DNA of 55,160 nt from Candidatus Omnitrophota bacterium (GCA_003140935.1 PLLJ01000035.1:1-55160); one strand, 5' to 3'. Shown: positions 32,277 to 41,052, counted from the first letter of the stretch. Notes: generated by a model not told the origin, from the sequence alone. Numbers and translations: made by a program.

Positions 32277-33200
32277 ATGCCCAAGAACCGTTTTACGGAA
32301 TTCGTGGTGGGGCCGATGGAGGCCGAACAACGTCTCGACGTGTTTCTTGCCCAAAAGATGTCCGACCAGCACTCCCGGTCGCATCTCCAGAAAATGATCA
32401 AGAACGGCGGTGTGCTCGCGGACGGGAAAAATGTGACGTCTCACTATCCGGTCAAGGAAGGCGAACGGATCCGCGTTGAAAAGCTCGACATGCCGGAGGA
32501 GGATCTTCCCGCCGAAGCGATCCATCTTGATATTGTCTATGAAGATGACGACTGCCTGGTCGTGAATAAACCGGCGGGCATGGTCGTTCACCCGGCGCAC
32601 GGAAATCCGCGTCATACGCTGGTGAACGCGCTTCTTTTTCATGTGCAAAGCCTTGGAAACGCCAAAGACAAGGTCCGGCCCGGGATCGTGCACCGTCTCG
32701 ACAAAGACACCTCAGGACTTCTGGTCGTGGCCAAAAACGACTACGCCCACGCCAAACTTGCGCTCCAGTTCAAAGAGCACACGATCGATCGCGTCTACAA
32801 CGCCATGGTTCGCGGTGTGGTTCAACATGACGAAGGCGTGTGTGAAGAGCCCGTCGGGCGCGCCTTTCTTAACCGGAAAAAAGTGGTCGTTCGTCCCTCA
32901 GGCGGCAAGGATGCCGTCACTTATTTCCGCGTGCTGAAACGGTTCCCCAGCGCGACTTTTGTGGAGATCCGTCCGAAAACAGGCCGCACCCATCAGATCC
33001 GTGTGCATTTCGCGCATATGGGACATCCGGTACTGGGGGACGCCCTGTATGGGGTCCAGTTCCCGCCGATCAAACGGCAAGCACTTCACGCCGTGTCGAT
33101 CGGTTTTGAACAACCGCGTACGAAGAAATGGATCCACCTGACGAGTGAGTTACCCGAAGACATGCAAGGCCTCCTACGCTTTCTTGAATCACGGGTCTGA
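32277..33200 (+). CDS. RluD-like 23S rRNA pseudouridine synthase
   Basis: Converts uridines in RNA to pseudouridine. An N-terminal S4 domain (about residues 15-75) is followed by the catalytic domain. The active-site motif IVHRLDKDTSGLLVVAKN contains the essential Asp, and RTHQIRVHFAHMGHPVLGD is the second RluA/C/D signature. At 307 residues it has RluD-type length. RluC versus RluD specificity cannot be settled. A tandem hairpin repeat fills the space before it. Confidence 0.92.
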   Translation: MPKNRFTEFVVGPMEAEQRLDVFLAQKMSDQHSRSHLQKMIKNGGVLADGKNVTSHYPVKEGERIRVEKLDMPEEDLPAEAIHLDIVYEDDDCLVVNKPAGMVVHPAHGNPRHTLVNALLFHVQSLGNAKDKVRPGIVHRLDKDTSGLLVVAKNDYAHAKLALQFKEHTIDRVYNAMVRGVVQHDEGVCEEPVGRAFLNRKKVVVRPSGGKDAVTYFRVLKRFPSATFVEIRPKTGRTHQIRVHFAHMGHPVLGDALYGVQFPPIKRQALHAVSIGFEQPRTKKWIHLTSELPEDMQGLLRFLESRV

Positions 33201-33220
33201 TTGCCTTATAATTGAAGCTC

Positions 33221-33898
33221 ATGAACCCTGGCCATTGGTTTTTCTTCATCGGAACCGTCGTCGTCTCGCTGGGTTTTGCGCTCTACGGGCGTTGGGTGTT
33301 TTGGAAATATAAAAAGCCTTCCTACAGGACGACCGTAACCGGCTGCGAGATCGCACGCTTTGTCCTGGACAAGGCCGGTTTTGTTCAAGTGCCGGTGACT
33401 CCTGTTGAGCCTTCGGAGGAATATCCGTCCACGGAAGGTCTTTTTCTGGAACCCAAGATCTATGAAGGGCGCGATTTCCTTTCCATCCTCCGGGCGGCAC
33501 GCCAAGCGTTCCTTAAAAGCCAGCTTTCCAATATGACTTTTTGGGTGCGCCTCAAAAAACGGATGGCTTTTGTGATCCGTTTCACCGTCTTGGCGGGATG
33601 GATCCTGCTGGTTCTTGGGAATAGTTCTCCCGGCTTCCGGTTCCTGGTGAATCTCGGGCTCGGATGCTTTGTCGTGGTCATGTCCCTCGTGATCTTCGAC
33701 CTACCGTTCGAATTGGAGGTAGAGGAAAAAACATCCAAGCTCCTCGGGCATTCCGGGTATTTTCAGCCTAATGAAATGGCCCATCTCAAGAAACTGGGCC
33801 GGGCCGCGGCGCTTTCGGGGCTTGCGGCGATCGTTCACGCGCCCTTCGATAAATGTCTCTGCCTCGTGGGAAAAAAGGGAGTGGATTATGGGCTTTAA
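33221..33898 (+). CDS. YugP-like membrane protein lacking the HExxH zinc site
   Basis: A first membrane helix near residues 7-25 is followed by the T-G-x-E-I-A-R-x-V-L-D-K-A-G-F segment typical of YugP (Zn_peptidase_2). Two further membrane helices near residues 125-165 and a C-terminal L-P-F-E-L-E-V-E-x-K-T-S-K-L-L/Y-F-Q-P-N-E part also match that family. Where YugP proteins have HEVGHA, this one reads I-L-R-A-A-R-Q-A-F, so zinc binding is lost. It is probably a pseudo-protease. The ATG at 33221 is preferred to an upstream TTG at 33212. It overlaps the UbiD-like start by 11 bases. Confidence 0.7.
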   Translation: MNPGHWFFFIGTVVVSLGFALYGRWVFWKYKKPSYRTTVTGCEIARFVLDKAGFVQVPVTPVEPSEEYPSTEGLFLEPKIYEGRDFLSILRAARQAFLKSQLSNMTFWVRLKKRMAFVIRFTVLAGWILLVLGNSSPGFRFLVNLGLGCFVVVMSLVIFDLPFELEVEEKTSKLLGHSGYFQPNEMAHLKKLGRAAALSGLAAIVHAPFDKCLCLVGKKGVDYGL

Positions 33899-35354
33899 GA
33901 ATCTCGGGGAATTTCTGAAAGCCCTTCGCGAAGAAGGAGAGCTTGCGGAAGTGAAGGCGCCGGTCGATCCGGAGCTGGAGGTGACGGAGATCTATGATCG
34001 TGTAGTGAAAAAGGAAGGACCGGCGCTTCTTTTCACGAATGTCCGAGGTTCTTCCATGCCTCTTGCGATCAATCTCTTCGGTTCACAGAAACGCATGGCC
34101 ATGGCGCTCGGCGTCAACTCCATTTCCGAGATCACAGAGCGCATCCATTCTTTTCTGGATCTCAGGCCGCCGCTAAATCTTTTCGAAAAGCTCGCGATGA
34201 TCCCCAAGCTTTCGGAGCTGAACTCCGTGCTTCCCAAGTTCGTCCATCATGCGCCTTGCCAGGAGAAGATCATTCTCCCGGGCGAAGGCAAGATGTTGGA
34301 TGGCGTTCCCTCGATCCAGTGCTGGCCCAAGGACGGAGGCAAATTCATCACGTTTCCGCTCGTGATCACCAAGGATCCGGAGACGAACGAACGGAATGTG
34401 GGACTCTATCGCATGCATGTCTATGACGACCGGACGACCGGCATGCATTGGCAGATCCACAAGGACGGTGCCGAACATTTCCGGAAGCTGGAGAAGGGGA
34501 GTAAAAAAAGAATGCCTGTTGCGTGTGTGATCGGTGCGGATCCGGCCACGATGTTTGCCGCCGCGTGTCCGCTCCCGGGTGGTTTGGATGAGCTGATGCT
34601 CGCGGGATTTTTGCGGAAAAAGTCCGTGGAACTTGTGAAATGCAAAACAATCGATCTGGAGGTCCCGGCCGAGGCTGAGATCGTCCTGGAGGGTTATGTG
34701 GAGGAGGGAGAGATGCGTCTCGAGGGACCGTTCGGGGACCATACGGGTTTTTATTCCCGGGCGAAAGATTTCCCCGTGTTCCATATCACCTGCATGACGC
34801 ATCGCAGGGACCCGGTCTACGTGACGACTGTCGTGGGCCGGGCACCGATGGAAGATTGCTACATGGGAAAGGCTATTGAGAGGATCTTTCTTCCCATGAT
34901 CCAGAAACAATTTCCCGAGATCACCGATATCTGTCTTCCGTGGGAAGGCGCGTTCCATAATTGTCTCATCGTTTCGATCAAGAAAAGTTATCCCGAACAG
35001 GGAAAGAAGATCATTTATGCCCTTTGGGGCCTCGGGCAAATGATGTTTTCCAAAATGATCGTGGTGATGGACCACGACACGAATATCCAGGATCTGAGGG
35101 AAGTCTCGTGGCGTGTCTTGAACAACATGGACCCCCAACGTGATATCGTGTTCGGCGAAGGACCTCTGGATGAACTCGATCACGCCGCCGCCAGGGATTT
35201 CGGAGGGTCCAAGATCGGCATCGATGCTACGCGTAAAAGCAGCGCGGAAGGAATGGAACGTCCCTGGCCCGAAGACATCGTGATGACGGAAGCGATCCGT
35301 AAAAAGGTCGCAGAGCGCTGGCGCGAGTACGGGCTGGATGAAAAATACTTATAA
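33888..35354 (+). CDS. UbiD-family decarboxylase, probably menaquinone (futalosine pathway)
   Basis: A prenylated-FMN-dependent decarboxylase of 488 residues. The start is taken as ATG 33888 because MGFKNLGEFLKAL matches the normal N terminus; the longer in-frame extension overlaps the previous gene. The EGPFGDHTGFYS motif, the internal C-V-I-G-A-D-P and the D-H-D-T-N-I stretch are UbiD signatures. The cofactor maker UbiX, a UbiA-like prenyltransferase, MqnA, MqnC and MenG are all encoded within 7 kb. It therefore probably decarboxylates the prenylated naphthoate intermediate. Confidence 0.9.
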   Translation: MGFKNLGEFLKALREEGELAEVKAPVDPELEVTEIYDRVVKKEGPALLFTNVRGSSMPLAINLFGSQKRMAMALGVNSISEITERIHSFLDLRPPLNLFEKLAMIPKLSELNSVLPKFVHHAPCQEKIILPGEGKMLDGVPSIQCWPKDGGKFITFPLVITKDPETNERNVGLYRMHVYDDRTTGMHWQIHKDGAEHFRKLEKGSKKRMPVACVIGADPATMFAAACPLPGGLDELMLAGFLRKKSVELVKCKTIDLEVPAEAEIVLEGYVEEGEMRLEGPFGDHTGFYSRAKDFPVFHITCMTHRRDPVYVTTVVGRAPMEDCYMGKAIERIFLPMIQKQFPEITDICLPWEGAFHNCLIVSIKKSYPEQGKKIIYALWGLGQMMFSKMIVVMDHDTNIQDLREVSWRVLNNMDPQRDIVFGEGPLDELDHAAARDFGGSKIGIDATRKSSAEGMERPWPEDIVMTEAIRKKVAERWREYGLDEKYL

Positions 35355-35455
35355 GACCGGGACTCGGGTCTCGTACATCGGGACTCGTTCTTCGATCCGG
35401 TCCTTCGTTTTTGCGAGTCCCAAGTCCCGAGGGACGAGTCCCAATCAGTAAGCTA
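35355..35455. repeat. GGGACTCG-family palindromic repeat, copy between ubiD-like and ubiA-like genes
   Basis: CCGGGACTCGGGTCTCGTACATCGGG-type left part with two GGGACTCG units, a T-rich centre, then GCGAGTCCC, AAGTCCCGAGGG and ACGAGTCCC on the right. The arms can pair in more than one register. It starts directly at the UbiD-like stop. Confidence 0.7.
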
Positions 35456-35507
35456 GTCCCTGGCAATCTCACAAAAGTTCTATTTTTTTATAATAACCGG
35501 GTGAACC

Positions 35508-36362
35508 ATGCTAAAAAAAATCACTGTTTTCCTAGAGACGATCAAGTTCGAACACTCGGTCTTCGCCCTTCCGTTCGCTTACCTCGGTCTTTTCTTTGCA
35601 GAAAAAAAAATCCCAAGCCTTTTCCTTTTTCTGTGGATCTCGGTGGCGATGGTGAGTTTCCGCACTCTGGCGATGGGCTTGAACCGGCTGCTGGACCTCC
35701 ACATTGATGCCGAAAATCCGAGGACCCGGGATCGGGCGTTGCCGCAAAAGAAGATACGGGAAGGTTTTGTTTGGCTGGCGGTGCTTGTCTCGCTCCTTAT
35801 TTTTGAATGGAGTTCTTTTACTCTCAGACCCCTGTGTCTTTGGCTTTCACCCATTCCCGTGGCGCTGGCGTGGATCTATCCTTTGACCAAGCGTTTTACA
35901 TGGCTCTCACATTTTGTATTGGGGCTCGTGCTCGGCATTGCCCCGTTCGGGGCGTGGATCGCGGCCACCGGAAAGTTCGCGTGGGCACCGGCTTTCCTGA
36001 CAGCGGGCGTGGCCTGTTGGGTGGCGGGATTTGACATGATCTATGCGCTTCAGGATATGGATTTTGACCGCTCGCACGGACTTTTCTCAATCCCCGCAAA
36101 GTTTGGTGAGACACGGACGCTTCTGCTCACGCGAGGGCTTCATGTGCTGGCCGTTTTTTGTTGGGCCGTGGCGGGATCTTTGAACGGGGCAGGATGGACC
36201 TACGGTCTCGGGCTGCTTCTGGTCGCTTATTTTCTCGTCCGCGAACATCGGCTTATCCGTTCTTTCGGAGTCCGAAAAATGAACGAGGCCTTTTTTATCA
36301 TGAACGCCGTCGTGAGCGTTACGCTTCTCATCGCCGTTGTGCTGGATGTGGTGATCCCCTAG
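35508..36362 (+). CDS. UbiA-family prenyltransferase, probably for menaquinone
   Basis: A 284-residue protein with about eight membrane helices. NRLLDLHIDAENPRTRDRALP is close to the first Asp-rich motif of the family, and DMIYALQDMDFDRSHGLFSIP carries the second. It attaches a polyprenyl chain to an aromatic acid. Between ubiD-like and mqn genes the acceptor is most likely 1,4-dihydroxy-6-naphthoate rather than 4-hydroxybenzoate. A TATAAT lies at 35489, but no good -35 accompanies it. Confidence 0.9.
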   Translation: MLKKITVFLETIKFEHSVFALPFAYLGLFFAEKKIPSLFLFLWISVAMVSFRTLAMGLNRLLDLHIDAENPRTRDRALPQKKIREGFVWLAVLVSLLIFEWSSFTLRPLCLWLSPIPVALAWIYPLTKRFTWLSHFVLGLVLGIAPFGAWIAATGKFAWAPAFLTAGVACWVAGFDMIYALQDMDFDRSHGLFSIPAKFGETRTLLLTRGLHVLAVFCWAVAGSLNGAGWTYGLGLLLVAYFLVREHRLIRSFGVRKMNEAFFIMNAVVSVTLLIAVVLDVVIP

Positions 36363-36566
36363 CGTCATAAAGACCTTCCGGGTGAGCACCTGCACCGGGC
36401 TCAGAAAGAAAATCCAGAAAGCGCTCGTCTTGAGGCAACAAACCTTTGTCCGGTTTTCCCGGTCAGTAAAAGGATCGAAGAAAGAGGCAGGCATCAGAAT
36501 TCCGTGGTAAAATCCCCATGCGGTGTCTAGCGCCTGGTATCTTTCAAAAAAACAGGAGGAATGGCC

Positions 36567-36818
36567 ATGCAAAAAATCGCATTGAATGTGGCGGGGATCG
36601 TTTTTATCGTGGCTGCCGAAATTCATCTTGTGCGGTGGGTGTTGAAAATTCCCCTGATCGTGGGGGACAAGTCGATCTCTCCAGAGGCAAGCGCCATAGG
36701 CGCTATGATCGTTTTGCTGCTGGCTGTCTGGATGCTCATCGCAGCGAGAAAGGCGGCACCTGGAAACCAGGGAGCGGCTGCTTCCAAAGCGAAAGTCGCG
36801 ATCAAGTTGGAAGATTGA
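36567..36818 (+). CDS. Small membrane protein, unknown
   Basis: An 83-residue protein with two hydrophobic segments (about residues 5-28 and 43-62) and an Ala/Lys-rich tail. ATG 36567 is preferred over 36561 because the AGGAGG at 36553 lies eight bases before it. Not recognised. It sits with another small envelope gene inside the menaquinone cluster. The 200 bases before it hold no gene I can support. Confidence 0.65.
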   Translation: MQKIALNVAGIVFIVAAEIHLVRWVLKIPLIVGDKSISPEASAIGAMIVLLLAVWMLIAARKAAPGNQGAAASKAKVAIKLED

Positions 36819-36887
36819 TCCTCGCTGATACGCATCCACAGTATCGGATAGGCGGAGATGCGTGTCGGGAAAACAGGAGAAATAAAA

Positions 36888-37205
36888 ATGAAAAGTTTGT
36901 CAGTGACGGTCTGTTTTATGGCGCTGTGCCTTGCAGGAGGAAGTGCGTTCGCGGATAACAACCAAGATATCCTGGCCGTAGCGAAAAAAATAGTTGCGGA
37001 AGACAAGGCCCGGTTCGGGATCGATGTTAAAAAATGCCGGCTTGAATGTGAAAGGGTTTATTCCAAAGAGCATTGCATCAACAAGTGCGCGGAGATCTCC
37101 AATCAGTTGAGGGCTGAAACCTTTCAGCGAGAGGCTGAGGAAAAAATAAGGACGGAAGAGGAAAAGCCTTTGAAATACAAAGAAGTCGCAGAGAAATATC
37201 GATGA
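36888..37205 (+). CDS. Small exported protein with twin CX3C motif
   Basis: A 105-residue protein with a signal peptide (hydrophobic core about residues 3-18, likely cut after A-F-A near residue 22). The mature part has C-R-L-E-C, eight residues, then C-I-N-K-C, the pattern of a two-disulphide helical hairpin, followed by a highly charged helix. ATG 36888 follows AGGAGA at proper distance. No bacterial family is recognised. Export would allow disulphide formation. Confidence 0.65.
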   Translation: MKSLSVTVCFMALCLAGGSAFADNNQDILAVAKKIVAEDKARFGIDVKKCRLECERVYSKEHCINKCAEISNQLRAETFQREAEEKIRTEEEKPLKYKEVAEKYR

Positions 37206-37270
37206 TCGGACATTCCGGTCCCTGCCTTGCAGAAAGCGCTACTTTTCCATTCGGAGTTTAAAAAGGAAAA

Positions 37271-37849
37271 ATGAAACCTTATATTGTGGCGATCACAGGG
37301 GCGAGTGGGGTTATTTATGGGGTGCGGCTCGTCCAAGTGTTGGCGGAGCAATCGGTCCCTGTAGAGCTGGTTCTTTCGGATACAGCCAAGATCGTGGCCC
37401 GGGAAGAAATGGGGATCGATCTGGCGGAGACCGTCCCCCAAAAATTCGTCCACCTTCATGATTTCAAGGATTTCACGGCGCCGATCGCGAGCGGTTCTTA
37501 CCCCACGGAAGGCATGGTCGTGATCCCGTGCAGCATGGGAACGCTTGGGGCGATCGCCTCAGGTCTGAGCCAGAATCTCATCCACCGGGCCGCGGATTGC
37601 ACGATCAAAGAAGGACGAAAGCTCGTGCTCGTGCCGCGCGAAACGCCTCTGAGCGCCATTCATCTTGAAAATATGCTAAAGCTTTCGCGGCTCGGTGTCC
37701 GGATCGTTCCTGCCATGCCCGCATTCTACTCCGGCCAACAAAGCGTGGAAGAGATCGTTGATTTCATGGTGGGGAAGGTACTCGATCAAATGGGCATCCC
37801 GCACGCGCTTTTTCCCCGATGGGTTGGTAAAATAGCCCACGGCCTGTAG
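37271..37849 (+). CDS. ubiX: UbiX-type flavin prenyltransferase
   Basis: Makes prenylated FMN, the cofactor of UbiD decarboxylases. The 192-residue protein has the FMN-binding ITGASGVIYGVRL, PCSMGTLGAIASG and R-E-T-P-L-S-A-I-H-L-E-N-M motifs of the family. It supplies the UbiD-like enzyme encoded 2 kb upstream. Its stop lies in a strong hairpin shared with the mqnA leader. Confidence 0.94.
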   Translation: MKPYIVAITGASGVIYGVRLVQVLAEQSVPVELVLSDTAKIVAREEMGIDLAETVPQKFVHLHDFKDFTAPIASGSYPTEGMVVIPCSMGTLGAIASGLSQNLIHRAADCTIKEGRKLVLVPRETPLSAIHLENMLKLSRLGVRIVPAMPAFYSGQQSVEEIVDFMVGKVLDQMGIPHALFPRWVGKIAHGL

Positions 37850-37894
37850 CCTAAAGCAATAGCGTTTGGACAAGGGCCGTGAGCTACGGGCTAT
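37832..37894. repeat. Hairpin spanning the ubiX stop and mqnA leader
   Basis: ATAGCC-CACGGCC (37832-37844) pairs with GGCCGTG (37875-37881) and GGCTAT (37889-37894), leaving a seven-base bulge on the right side. It lies 20 bases before the mqnA start and could influence coupling between the two genes, or be a REP-like element. Confidence 0.55.
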
Positions 37895-37914
37895 CGCCCA
37901 ATATAAAGGATCTT

Positions 37915-38796
37915 ATGACGACTCAGGCAAAGCTTCGGATCGGAAAGATCCGCTATCTCAACTGCCTCCCGTTCTTCTTCGGTCTTGTAGAAACGCTCCG
38001 GGGAAAGGGTGTGGAGCCGGAGGTGAGTTTTTTTGAATCTTATCCGTCTGAGATCAACCAGGCCCTGGAGAGGGGGGAGATCGACGCGGCGCCGGTGTCT
38101 TCGCTGGAATATCTCCAGCATCAGGATGATTATCTTCTCCTTCCGGATCTCGCGATCGGGACGCGGCTTTTCGCGCGAAGCGTGCTGCTTTTTTCCAAAA
38201 AAAAGATCGAACAACTCAACGGCGCGGTGATTGCCCTTTCTCGGGAAAGCCTCAGCTCCGCCGTTCTGGTGCGAATTCTTCTCGCAAAAAAATATCACCA
38301 TCGCAATACCTTTGAACTTACGGAGCAGGACCCCGAGGCCATGCTCCAAAAATATCCGGCCGCGCTCGTCATCGGAGATCAGGCGCTATTTTGCCAACCT
38401 AAAGAATTGATCTATAAATACGATCTGGGAGAACTGTGGCATTCCTGGACGGGAAAGCCTTTTGTGTTCGCGTTGTGGACGGTGCGCAAAAGTTTCGCGG
38501 TCCGGGAACCGGAACTGCTTAAGACTTTTCTCGAAGGCCTCAGAAAAAATCTTTCGCAGAATTTGTCGGATCCGGAAGGACTTCTGAAACGGGCGCTTGG
38601 GATCGCGCCGTCAGACAAACGGTTTTGTCAAATGCTCGGTTACCTTGTGAACCTTCAGTACACGCTCGAGGCGGACATGAAAGAAGGCGTGCTCCGTTTC
38701 TTCGAATTAGCTTATGAAGAAGGCCTCGCGCCCGCCCCCAAGCCATTGGAATTTTTCCCTCACCCCAGTCCTCTTGCGGTGGGAGAAGGCGGATGA
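37915..38796 (+). CDS. mqnA: Chorismate dehydratase (futalosine pathway)
   Basis: First step of the futalosine route: chorismate to 3-enolpyruvylbenzoate. The 293-residue protein is a periplasmic-binding-protein-like fold used as an enzyme. GKIRYLNCLPFF near residue 10, P-S-E-I-N-Q-A-L-E-R-G-E-I-D-A-A-P-V and L-L-P-D-L-A-I-G are MqnA signatures. ATG 37915 follows AAAGGA; an upstream GTG at 37879 is unlikely. mqnC follows within about ten bases. Confidence 0.9.
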   Translation: MTTQAKLRIGKIRYLNCLPFFFGLVETLRGKGVEPEVSFFESYPSEINQALERGEIDAAPVSSLEYLQHQDDYLLLPDLAIGTRLFARSVLLFSKKKIEQLNGAVIALSRESLSSAVLVRILLAKKYHHRNTFELTEQDPEAMLQKYPAALVIGDQALFCQPKELIYKYDLGELWHSWTGKPFVFALWTVRKSFAVREPELLKTFLEGLRKNLSQNLSDPEGLLKRALGIAPSDKRFCQMLGYLVNLQYTLEADMKEGVLRFFELAYEEGLAPAPKPLEFFPHPSPLAVGEGG

Positions 38797-38806
38797 AGTG
38801 GCATTC

Positions 38807-39901
38807 ATGAAGGGTCACGCCGAGATCCTCGAAAAACGTCTGAAGGGCGAACGGTTGACACTCGATGACGGGGCGGCACTCTATGACTGCGATCTTTTGA
38901 GCCTGGGTGAAGCCGCCCAAAGACTGACGCCGAGGCTTCTGCCTGATGCCGTGACTTTCGTGGTGGACCGGAATATCAGCTACACGAATGTTTGCACGAT
39001 CGGTTGTGATTTTTGCGCGTTCCATTGCGCACCCGGGGCGCCCGGAGCGTATGTGCTTTCCCAGGAAGAGATCCTCGGCAAAGTGGCGGAACTCGAGGCC
39101 TTGGGCGGGACGCAGGTGCTCATTCAGGGAGGCATTCACCCGGATCTCAAACTCGATTACTATCTCGATATGGTTCGCGCCATCCACGGGAAGTTCCCCA
39201 AGATCCACATGCATTCCTTTTCGGCGATCGAAATGGATGTGCTCTCTCAAAAAAGCGGGATACCTTTGCCTGAGCTTTTCCGGAAATTCAAAGAAGCCGG
39301 GCTCAATTCGCTTCCGGGAGGCGGGGCCGAGATCCTCGTGGAGCGTGTCCGGCAGCTGATCAGCCCACGGAAGATCTCATCCGGGCGGTGGCTTGAAGTG
39401 ATGCGGGCGGCTCACGAAAGCGGATTGAAAACGACGGGCACTATGGTGTTCGGCCATGTCGAGACGAAGGAAGAACGGATCATGCATCTCCTCCGTCTCC
39501 GCGAGTTGCAAGATCAGACGAACGGTTTTCGGGCTTTCATTCCGTGGAGTTTTGTTTCGAAGAACACTCCCGGTATGGGAGACCTAAAACCCGCGGGCGG
39601 AGATGATTATCTGAAAACCGTGGCGATCTCACGCCTCATGCTCGATAATTTTGAACACATTCAAAGCGGATGGCTTACCGAAGGGATGAGGCTCGGGCAG
39701 ATCGCGCTGGCCTTCGGGTGTGATGATATGGGTGGCACGTTAATCGAGGACAAGGTTTTGGAACCCACGGGTATCAGGGTCCGGACGCGGCGCGAGGATC
39801 TTGTCCGTCTTATCAGGGACGCTGGTTTTATTCCCGTTCAGCGCGACACAAATTATCAAATTCTGAAGGTTTTTGAGGAGGTGGGCCATGCCTGTACCTG
39901 A
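38807..39901 (+). CDS. mqnC: Radical SAM cyclic dehypoxanthinyl futalosine synthase
   Basis: Cyclises dehypoxanthine futalosine in menaquinone synthesis. The cluster-binding CTIGCDFC (CxxxCxxC) follows YTNVC. I-Q-G-G-I-H-P-D-L, PGGGAEILVERVR, TTGTMVFGHVET and FIPWSF then match MqnC rather than MqnE. A GTG at 38798 is an alternative start better spaced from GGAGAAGG. The 3' end overlaps menG by 14 bases. mqnB, mqnD and mqnE are not in the window. Confidence 0.9.
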   Translation: MKGHAEILEKRLKGERLTLDDGAALYDCDLLSLGEAAQRLTPRLLPDAVTFVVDRNISYTNVCTIGCDFCAFHCAPGAPGAYVLSQEEILGKVAELEALGGTQVLIQGGIHPDLKLDYYLDMVRAIHGKFPKIHMHSFSAIEMDVLSQKSGIPLPELFRKFKEAGLNSLPGGGAEILVERVRQLISPRKISSGRWLEVMRAAHESGLKTTGTMVFGHVETKEERIMHLLRLRELQDQTNGFRAFIPWSFVSKNTPGMGDLKPAGGDDYLKTVAISRLMLDNFEHIQSGWLTEGMRLGQIALAFGCDDMGGTLIEDKVLEPTGIRVRTRREDLVRLIRDAGFIPVQRDTNYQILKVFEEVGHACT

Positions 39902-40583
39902 CAAGGAATTTATCCGCGATGCCTTTGATTCAATCACGCCATGTTATGACTTGCTGAATCAGGTCTTAAGCTTGGGGATGGCAGGATCCTGGCGCGAGCG
40001 TTCGGCGAAGATCCTCCTGAGCGATCCCCGTTTTTCCCCCAAGACCCTTCTGGATATTGGCTGCGGTACGGGGAAATTCCTGGAGTGCTTTTTAAAAGCG
40101 AGGTCCTGGGAAAGCGTGACCGGAGTGGATTTTTCGGTTGCCATGCTTAAAAAGGCGCGTAAGACGATCCCGGGGAATGTGATGTGGCTCCAGGAGGATT
40201 TTGATGCTTTACCTTTTCTCGAATCAAGTTTCGATCTCGTGATCTCGGGGTTTACGCTCCGGAGCGTTCAGAAACTCACGGAATTTTTAAGCAACGTTCA
40301 TCGCATCCTGACCCCGGGCGGGAAAGCTGCTTTTTTGGATCTGACGCGGCCCCGGAATTTTTGGGTCCGGCTGTTCTTCTTTCCGTACGTAAGATTTATG
40401 TTGCCGCTTCTGGGGTGGCTTTTCTCGGGCCGTCGGAAGGCTTACGATTTTTTGTCCCATTCGGTCCGGAGCTTTCAATCTCCGGAAGACACGATACAGC
40501 TCATGAAGGCCGTCGGATACCGCGACCTGACGAGTAAAAGCTTTTCTTTTGGTGCCGCTACGCTTATCATAGGCACGAAGTAA
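39888..40583 (+). CDS. menG: Demethylmenaquinone methyltransferase (MenG/UbiE type)
   Basis: Final methylation of the quinone ring with SAM. LLDIGCGTGKFLE is motif I, then GVDFS, and FDLVISGFTLRSVQ matches the family's post-motif region. The D-x-I-T-P-x-Y-D-L-L-N start is the UbiE N-terminal signature. The 231 residues are normal. The AGGAGG used lies within the mqnC coding end, so the two are translated together. Confidence 0.9.
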   Translation: MPVPDKEFIRDAFDSITPCYDLLNQVLSLGMAGSWRERSAKILLSDPRFSPKTLLDIGCGTGKFLECFLKARSWESVTGVDFSVAMLKKARKTIPGNVMWLQEDFDALPFLESSFDLVISGFTLRSVQKLTEFLSNVHRILTPGGKAAFLDLTRPRNFWVRLFFFPYVRFMLPLLGWLFSGRRKAYDFLSHSVRSFQSPEDTIQLMKAVGYRDLTSKSFSFGAATLIIGTK

Positions 40584-40590
40584 CCTCAAA

Positions 40591-41052
40591 ATGATGACTC
40601 CTGAAGAAAAAATCATACAACTAGGTTTGTCTCTGCCGCCGGCGCCCAAGCCTGCGGGGCTTTACCAGCCGTGTGTGGTATCCGGAAATCTTGTATTTTT
40701 GAGCGGACAGATCTCCAGGGATATTGCGGGAAAGATCCTGGAAGGGAAGGTCGGCGACGGCCTCTCTTTGGCGCAGGGACAGGAAGCCGCAAAGCTTGCG
40801 GCACTGAACGCCCTGAGCATCATGAAGAACACGATCGGTTTCTCGAAAATTGCCCGTATCGTGAAAATGACCGGGTTTGTCCAGACGGCGCCGGATTTTC
40901 ATGAGATCCCGGCGGTCTTGAACAAGGCCTCGGAGCTTTTTGCCGAAGTGATGGGGGAGCCGGGGGCCCATGCCCGCTCTGCCGTGGGTGTGACCAGTCT
41001 GCCGCTTAATGCTGCAGTGGAAATCGAACTTGTCCTTGAATTGAAATCCTAG
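40591..41052 (+). CDS. RidA/YjgF-family protein
   Basis: A 153-residue Rid-family protein. Rid proteins form trimers, and the best-known member hydrolyses reactive enamine/imine intermediates. LSGQI, the helical A-A-K-L-A-A-L-N-A-L and G-A-H-A-R-S-A-V-G-V (with the conserved Arg) are present. It matches the longer YjgF-like subgroup rather than canonical RidA, so deaminase activity is uncertain. It starts eight bases after menG. Confidence 0.85.
   Translation: MMTPEEKIIQLGLSLPPAPKPAGLYQPCVVSGNLVFLSGQISRDIAGKILEGKVGDGLSLAQGQEAAKLAALNALSIMKNTIGFSKIARIVKMTGFVQTAPDFHEIPAVLNKASELFAEVMGEPGAHARSAVGVTSLPLNAAVEIELVLELKS

Noticed and set aside
33771-33887. N-terminal extension of the UbiD-like gene
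   Set aside because: It overlaps the YugP-like gene in another frame, and the normal UbiD N terminus starts at 33888.
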